The translations under genes were made by a program, and so were the position numbers. This document shows, piece by piece, positions 19,113 through 23,988 of a DNA stretch of 23,988 bases. A model generated the notes under the pieces. The model made no database searches and was not told the origin of the DNA. It saw only the letters and a list, made by a program, of their open reading frames with translations. Where the stretch lies: positions 1 through 23,988 of the forward strand of contig JAYMSP010002486.1 of assembly GCA_036897095.1 (NCBI GenBank). The letters run 5' to 3'. Numbering within the stretch: position 1 is the first letter of the stretch; the number at the start of each line of letters is the position of its first letter. Source of the DNA: Plantago elongata (taxonomy: Eukaryota > Streptophyta > Magnoliopsida > Lamiales > Plantaginaceae).

Positions 19113-19582
19113 CGATATCAATCCATAATTCGGTATGATTAGTATTAACACAATTTTGGGTTTCCGGTTGCTTTGTTCATTTCCGATTTGATGTGGCAAG
19201 GTGAGATAGAAAGAGAGGGGGAAATAGGCATGGTGAAGAATGAAGATGATGAATGTTATTACTTATTAGGGCAGGAGGAAACAAGGAAGCCTAAATTACC
19301 TTATTATACAAACTCAACTTGGGCTTCTAATAATAAACCCTTCTACTCCCAGTTCAACAATCGTAAATCCTCTCGTCCAATTAAATTTTTGTCTTCAATT
19401 AAAATTAAAATTAACGATACAAAAATATTTACATCCGGAGTTTACTTCTTACAAGGGGTGTAGAGATAATAAACTCAAAAAAATAAAATTAATTAAGGTC
19501 CAATATTCCAGGTAGGATATTTTAACCAGAACATCTAACCATTAGAATAGGAACTCTCCTCTAGATAGATAGATAGATAGAT

Positions 19583-19613
<31 letters not shown>

Positions 19614-20189
19614 AGCATGATAAAGACCTTCTAGTTTTGGAACCTTCATTTCAGGGAAGCCTCTTACCCAACACATTTCAACAAAAGGCTTCCTTCTGCA
19701 TGGTTGATTGATTTCTCAATCTTGTATCAAAAACAAGAAATTCAATCAAAGTATCTATCTATAGCAAGAAATTGATCAAATCATCAGATTTGTTGCATAA
19801 CCAGGTTTCCATGAAACAAGAAAATATATATCCCCAAAATCAAAACATTGGTGGGATTCTGTATTGTATCAGATTTGATCCTCCCTTCAATAAGGTAGCA
19901 TATTAGTCCCGTTCACCGGGGCTTCTGTAAACCGATATCGTTCCATTTCGGGTGCCTGCTCCATTTTTCACAAAATTTATGAATGTGGGCAATGCATCAT
20001 AACCATTTGCTGGGCTTCTTGTTGTCCTGATGCAATCTCATATCCGGAATCAAGAAACAATCAGGGGAGAATTTTAGTTTTGGTCACGAATTTGGTTTCG
20101 TCATTATCAGAATCTCTCTATGTTTGTATTGCATTACTGCTACTTTTGTGATTCGCGTTAATTACCTTGAAAAGGAAGGGTTGGAATTA
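19113..20189 (+). other. Region upstream of the DUF868 gene
   Basis: This kilobase likely contains the promoter and 5' leader of the DUF868 gene. A 96-codon open stretch at 19173-19463 starts MFISDLMWQGEIEREGEIGM and then becomes Lys/Asn-rich; I recognise no family and consider it doubtful. A microsatellite lies at 19562-19615. On the minus strand 19906-20037 is open for 44 codons without an ATG (it includes YDALPTFINFVKNGAG and RSPGERD) and reads like a stray exon. No clear TATA box could be assigned. In-frame ATG 20124 lies upstream of the chosen start. Confidence 0.4.
19562..19615 (+). repeat. Compound microsatellite (TAGA)6 then (AAGA)n
   Basis: Six TAGA units (19562-19585) are followed by about seven AAGA/GAAA units up to 19615. 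One base change in the unit makes the switch. It lies about 570 bases upstream of the DUF868 start codon and is likely variable in length between individuals. Confidence 0.95.
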
Positions 20190-21119
20190 ATGGCTTATCA
20201 TATAAGAACGAGGTCTCAATCGCTATCTGCTTCTCAAGGACAATCTCAGAGATTGACCAAGGATCATGCAGTGACTAATAAAATCGCACAGAGCAACGTG
20301 ACATGTTTGTACCAGACACATATAGCGGGATTTTGGAGGAATGTTATAGTAACATGGAGTAAGAATCTGATGAACCACAGTTTGAATATATTGGTCGAGA
20401 GCATGGAGCCTGATCAGGTTTACAGCTGCAAAATTGACCTGAAACCTTGGAATTTTTGGGCCAAGAAAGGATACAAAACCTTTGAAGTTGATGGAAGCCA
20501 ATTGGAGGCCTATTGGGATTTCAGATCGGCAAAATTCTCAGGTAGCCCAGAGTCTTGCTCCGATTATTATGTTGCATTAGTTTCTGATGATGAAGTTGTG
20601 TTACTTTTGGGGGATTACAAGAAAAAGGCTTATAAGAGAACAAAAGCAACACCAGCTCTAGTCGACGCTGTCATGTTTAACAAGAAAGAACATATTTTCG
20701 GTAAGAAGTCTTTCTCCACCAGGGCTAAATTTGATCACCGGAAACGAGAGCATGATATTGTAGTCGAGAGCTCGACATCAGGCCCACGAGAGCCTGAAAT
20801 GTGGATTAGCATAGATGGTATTGTATTGGTACATGTTAGAAATTTACAGTGGAAATTCAGGGGTAATCAAACTGTGCAAGTCAACAAGCAACCGGTACAA
20901 GTGTTTTGGGATGTGCACGCGTGGTTGTTCTGTGATCCGGGGTTAAACCATGGGTTGTTCATTTTCAAGCCGGGAGCACCTGAAGCCGATAGCGATGACG
21001 AGGACAACAGCCAGTTGGATGGAAGTGATTGCAGTGGCAACAGCAGATATTATTCAACACAGAGTCACTCTAAGGCCTCAAAATTCTGTCTCTTTTTATA
21101 TGCATGGAAGATGGAATGA
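20190..21119 (+). CDS. DUF868 family protein (309 aa)
   Basis: This is an intact single-exon gene for a plant-specific protein of the DUF868 family, whose molecular role is unknown. The domain covers nearly the whole protein. SNVTCLYQTHIAGFWRNVIV (residues 35-54) and TWSKNLMNHSL open it, DLKPWNFWAKKGYKTFEVDG (83-102) and YWDFRSAKF follow, then EPEMWISIDG (201-210) and VQVFWDVHAWLF (236-247). An acidic, Ser-rich patch (266-284) precedes the family's typical ending FCLFLYAWKME. No signal peptide or membrane span is apparent, so it is probably soluble. The start at MAYHIRTRSQ is preferred because an upstream in-frame ATG (20124) would add 22 hydrophobic residues not expected in the family. Intronless structure is usual for it. 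The neighbours are transposons, and nothing links it to them functionally. It is the only intact gene here. Confidence 0.9.
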   Translation: MAYHIRTRSQSLSASQGQSQRLTKDHAVTNKIAQSNVTCLYQTHIAGFWRNVIVTWSKNLMNHSLNILVESMEPDQVYSCKIDLKPWNFWAKKGYKTFEVDGSQLEAYWDFRSAKFSGSPESCSDYYVALVSDDEVVLLLGDYKKKAYKRTKATPALVDAVMFNKKEHIFGKKSFSTRAKFDHRKREHDIVVESSTSGPREPEMWISIDGIVLVHVRNLQWKFRGNQTVQVNKQPVQVFWDVHAWLFCDPGLNHGLFIFKPGAPEADSDDEDNSQLDGSDCSGNSRYYSTQSHSKASKFCLFLYAWKME

Positions 21120-21485
21120 AGAAAACAATTGTTTCAAGGAGTATTGTTTAAATCAAGAACAAAGTCTATCAAACGACATCTATACAAGTATATATTTTTC
21201 ATACTGATGTGTTGGTTCACTATATCCACATGCATGTTATATGTATTGGAGAAATATTATTGTATATTTTTAATTGAAATGGAGATGAAACAACCTCTGC
21301 TAGCCCCAAAGATGATGTATATGTACTTAAATTAAGTTTCATTGTAGGAATCATAGACAGATACCATGAGAAGAATATTTATATCTAGCTGCATTCATTG
21401 TATATAGTATATAGCTTAACCATTTCATTAGGAACCCAATTCTGATATAGTCCTGTTATTTTACAACACTTCTTTGTTTCTTATA
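21120..21485 (+). other. 3' flank of the DUF868 gene
   Basis: AT-rich sequence with no further gene. It must contain the 3' UTR and poly(A) site. Candidate AT-rich signals occur near 21250-21270 (TTGTATATTTTTAATTG) and 21398-21410 (TTGTATATAGTATAT), but no canonical AATAAA was seen. The short ORF at 21129-21335 overlaps these and is not supported. Confidence 0.4.
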
Positions 21486-22046
21486 CTCCCTCCGTCCCAA
21501 TTTCATTCACGCATTCAATAAATACAATTTTCGTACACATTACTAGATCATTTTATTAAGCATTTAGGGAGGGAATTCTTTCTATATTCTTTCTTCTCTT
21601 TCGCCCTTTTCTACTTCGAGGGGTCCTTTACTAATATCTATTGCCTAGGAGAGTTGAGACAAATTACATTCTAAAATAAAGGTCCAGCTATAATTCTAGA
21701 AGTACTAAGGCAAGGTTGCGGGTGCAAGGGATTCTTTTATAGTAACCTTTTTTCTTTAGTATTTTTTATTTAGTAACTAAATAAGCATTACACCCAGCTG
21801 CTTAGATCACCTCAAGCCTATTTTACAAGAGTTTTTTTTTTTCGTCCCAATTTCATTTATACGTGAAGTCGGACACAAATTATAAATAAAAAATGAATAA
21901 AGTAAAATATATATATAATACTAATAAAATAGAAATGTGATTGAATAAAGTAGATAAAATAGTAGATGAAATAGGAGAATAATTTTTTCATTAAATTTAA
22001 AACGGATTAAATTAAATACGAGTAAATGAAATTGAGACGGAGTGGG
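21486..22046. mobile_element. Stowaway-like (Tc1/mariner) MITE, 561 bp
   Basis: The left end CTCCCTCCGTCCCAATTTCATT and the right end, whose reverse complement is CCCACTCCGTCTCAATTTCATT, are inverted repeats flanked by TA on both sides (21484-21485, 22047-22048). CTCCCTCCGTCCC is the hallmark of Stowaway MITEs. Length is above the usual 100-350 bp, and a second left-end-like sequence lies inside (21843), so it may be two elements joined or nested. The interior is AT-rich without coding sequence. Confidence 0.7.
21843..22046. repeat. Inner MITE-like unit sharing the right end
   Basis: CGTCCCAATTTCATTTATACGT at 21843 is nearly the reverse complement of ACGAGTAAATGAAATTGAGACG at 22018-22039. 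It matches the right end better than the outer left end does. This suggests a 205-bp Stowaway that lost its first bases into a T-tract, next to a second broken copy starting at 21486. Confidence 0.55.
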
Positions 22047-23357
22047 TATATCGGTGATATTTTATTAAGTGAGATCATTTAAAAGTGATATGAATTTATT
22101 AGTATTTGAATTATAATTAATGTTGTACTCAAATTTGACCACTTCCTCCGTTCTCGTTCATTAAGCACATTATTTTATCGTTGTTTTTAAAAAATCAAAT
22201 AGGTTTTATTTTTAAATTATTTTAACATAAACGTAAATTACTTTAATACAAAATAACAAAAGATTATATTTTGACCACCTTATATGGGAACCATACACAG
22301 TGTCACATTGTTTGGATGTTATACATATACAGATTAAGGTAAGAAGGGCAAATATCATAATCTAGCAAACTAGTTCTAAACTTAACATATTTCGATGAAT
22401 AAGAATTAACGCATCCAAAAGATTTAAAAGTCGGACTTGCTTCTTTTCATCATCTTTGATGCTGCTTCTATTTATCTCCTCTGTCTTCTCCTTGTTCCAC
22501 ACTAGTTCCTACAATCCTACTGCTTCCTGTTGATACAATCATAAATATATTTGGAGTCAGTTTAGAGAGCATAATCTTCAATGTGCAACCTGATTAGTTA
22601 GGTTTTTTTCTTATAAAGCATAAGCTCAACTTTAATTAATAATGAAAGAAAAATACGGGAAAAGGCACCCGTTAGTATAAAGTACTAAAAAATTAAACCA
22701 CAAAGCCAACAATTCCACAACAAACACAATACTACTCCGCACACATTCAACACCAAATATCTTGAGCAGTATTGTTATTGGCTATGCAAGTATAAGCAGT
22801 TGCTAATAAACTTCCATGATTTATCTCTAATAGCACCACCTATTCCACTATGAACAGGGACCTAAGTGCATAAGTATCATGAGGGTTAAATTTAAAGTAC
22901 CCCTAAGTTATTATAACACACTATTACAAATAAAGGATGGGGCGTTTTGTACCGCTTTTTAATAACTTGAAGGAGTTTAGTACTAATTAATTAGTTAACT
23001 CATGAAAATTTTACACACATTATATTAATAACTCAGAAGAGTGTTATGCATGTGACCATTGTTTATGCAGAAATCATGGTTAGTACGAGTGACAATTTAA
23101 GCAATGGTTTTGGCAGGAAAGTGCAAACCTAGCCTTGATTTTTTTTATTTCAACCGACTTTGAATAATAGATTTTATCACAGTTTACTATCCAATGGCCC
23201 GTCAATACTCGACGGAATATGGTAAAAATATAAAAAATTAATAAGTTATACTATACATAATATGTCTAAGTTTGACAAACATATAAAAGAAAATGTGAGA
23301 AAGGTTAATTATGATATAATCGCTCGAAGCCTTTAACGTTGCATCGATATAGTCATG
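22047..23357. other. AT-rich intergenic DNA without a recognisable gene
   Basis: No ORF or RNA gene could be supported. A single MITE-end-like word CTTCCTCCGTTCTCGTTCATTAAG lies at 22143, without a partner. A pyrimidine-rich stretch at 22440-22530 stands out from the AT-rich background. The region runs directly into the inverted Sirevirus LTR, after TCATG at 23353-23357, which may be a target duplication. Confidence 0.5.
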
Positions 23358-23988
23358 TGTTGGTCCAGATAACGGCAAAGGTAAACGACTAGAAGAGGGT
23401 TGGTGAATAGTCTTTTAAAACTTTCGTCGATAAACAGTATTTCTCATAAACCTTGGGGGTTTTGAGGCTTAGATTCAGAGAGCGGAAGACTTTAAGCGAT
23501 AGATAAACGTTAATGTGCTTTGCAGTAATAATGTGTGAATGTGTGTTGCTAGAATGCAAATGCAGTAAGTAAATAACACATCAACTTATAGTGGTTTCTG
23601 GAGGTGGCGTAATCCTCCAACTAGTCCACTTCGGCCTTTCTGAGACCTAGAATCCACTAGAACAGACAATTGAGTTCGCCTTACAATATATCATATTCTA
23701 AGATCCTTACAAACAAATCGTTCCCAACCAAATGTTCCCCCTGTGTTATTCCCTAGCTTCTAAAGCCAAGTACTTCCTGTACTCAAGATAACCTTGGAGT
23801 TTTTCCTTGATTTCCAAAACCAAGTACTTCCTATACTCCACGCCTTGATGATGTTGGTTATATGATTGATTGTCAGGCTTCTTTTTAAATAATTTTTCAG
23901 CTATTCATCTAGAGAGCTGGAGAAGAAATCACAACTTAATATACTTGTTCAGTATATGGAAGGATTCTCCTTTCTGATCCAAGTGTTG
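23358..23988 (-). repeat. Inverted Sirevirus LTR (third copy), cut by the window edge
   Basis: It begins TGTTGGTCCAGATAAC, whose reverse complement ends in GGACCAACA, a proper LTR 3' end. In reverse complement it matches 1-365, and 14212-14345 plus 15202-15246 plus 16752-17204, without the hAT, the solo gypsy LTR or the reversed gypsy fragment. It therefore shows the uninterrupted state of the family. It contains a short internal repeat, AGTACTTGG preceded by GAGTA(C/T)AGGA, at two places (near 23770 and 23825). Whether it is a solo LTR or part of a whole element outside the window is not visible. Confidence 0.85.

Noticed and set aside
20124-20189. Upstream in-frame ATG as the start of the DUF868 protein
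   Set aside because: Would add a 22-residue hydrophobic extension not typical for the family; conserved sequence begins well after the second ATG.
22141-22290. A further MITE beginning CTTCCTCCGTTCTCG
   Set aside because: One end only; no inverted partner or TA duplication found nearby.
22440-22540. Pyrimidine-rich stretch as an exon on the minus strand
   Set aside because: A short open frame and an acceptor-like ATCAACAG are present, but no neighbouring exon or recognisable protein.
1-23988. tRNA, rRNA, CRISPR or operon-like structures
   Set aside because: None seen on reading either strand; a plant nuclear context makes CRISPR and operons unexpected. A tRNAscan run would settle the tRNA question.

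Overview
The window looks like nuclear DNA of a flowering plant, probably a eudicot. It is AT-rich, full of nested LTR retrotransposons, hAT and Stowaway-like DNA elements, and holds one intact gene of a plant-specific family (DUF868). The retroelement texture recalls asterids such as Lamiales, but that placement is only a guess. No bacterial, organellar or CRISPR-like content was seen.

Layout. Positions 1 to about 17,200 are one old, inactive Ty1/copia element of the Sirevirus type, on the + strand. It has the end of its 5' LTR (1-365), a broken gag (1681-3790), protease (3960-4200), integrase (4201-5310), reverse transcriptase and RNase H (5640-7360), a spacer with promoter-like and splice-like signals (7361-8202), and a very long third ORF, the so-called envelope-like gene (8203-12999). 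A long AT-rich 3' segment runs into the 3' LTR (ending at 17204). All of its genes carry stops and frameshifts.

The 3' LTR was hit twice by other elements. A non-autonomous hAT element (14346-15201) has a perfect 8-bp target duplication. A probable solo Ty3/gypsy LTR (15247-16751) has a near-perfect 5-bp duplication. A related LTR at the right edge of the window (23358-23988, inverted) lacks both insertions and serves as the empty site for each. Both LTRs of the main element are directly followed by the same reversed, truncated gypsy-LTR fragment (366-1615 and 17205-18583), so the composite was made once and then duplicated.

Right of this lies a fragment resembling another copia LTR (18840-19112), a microsatellite (19562-19615), and the one intact gene, a single-exon DUF868 protein (20190-21119). 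A Stowaway-like MITE (21486-22046), 1.3 kb of AT-rich DNA without a gene, and the inverted Sirevirus LTR follow. The DUF868 gene therefore sits between two LTRs of one family in opposite orientation, about 6 kb apart.

I see no complete new system. The most interesting items are the oversized third ORF with its own promoter/acceptor signals and possible intron, the composite LTR, and the inverted LTRs around the host gene.
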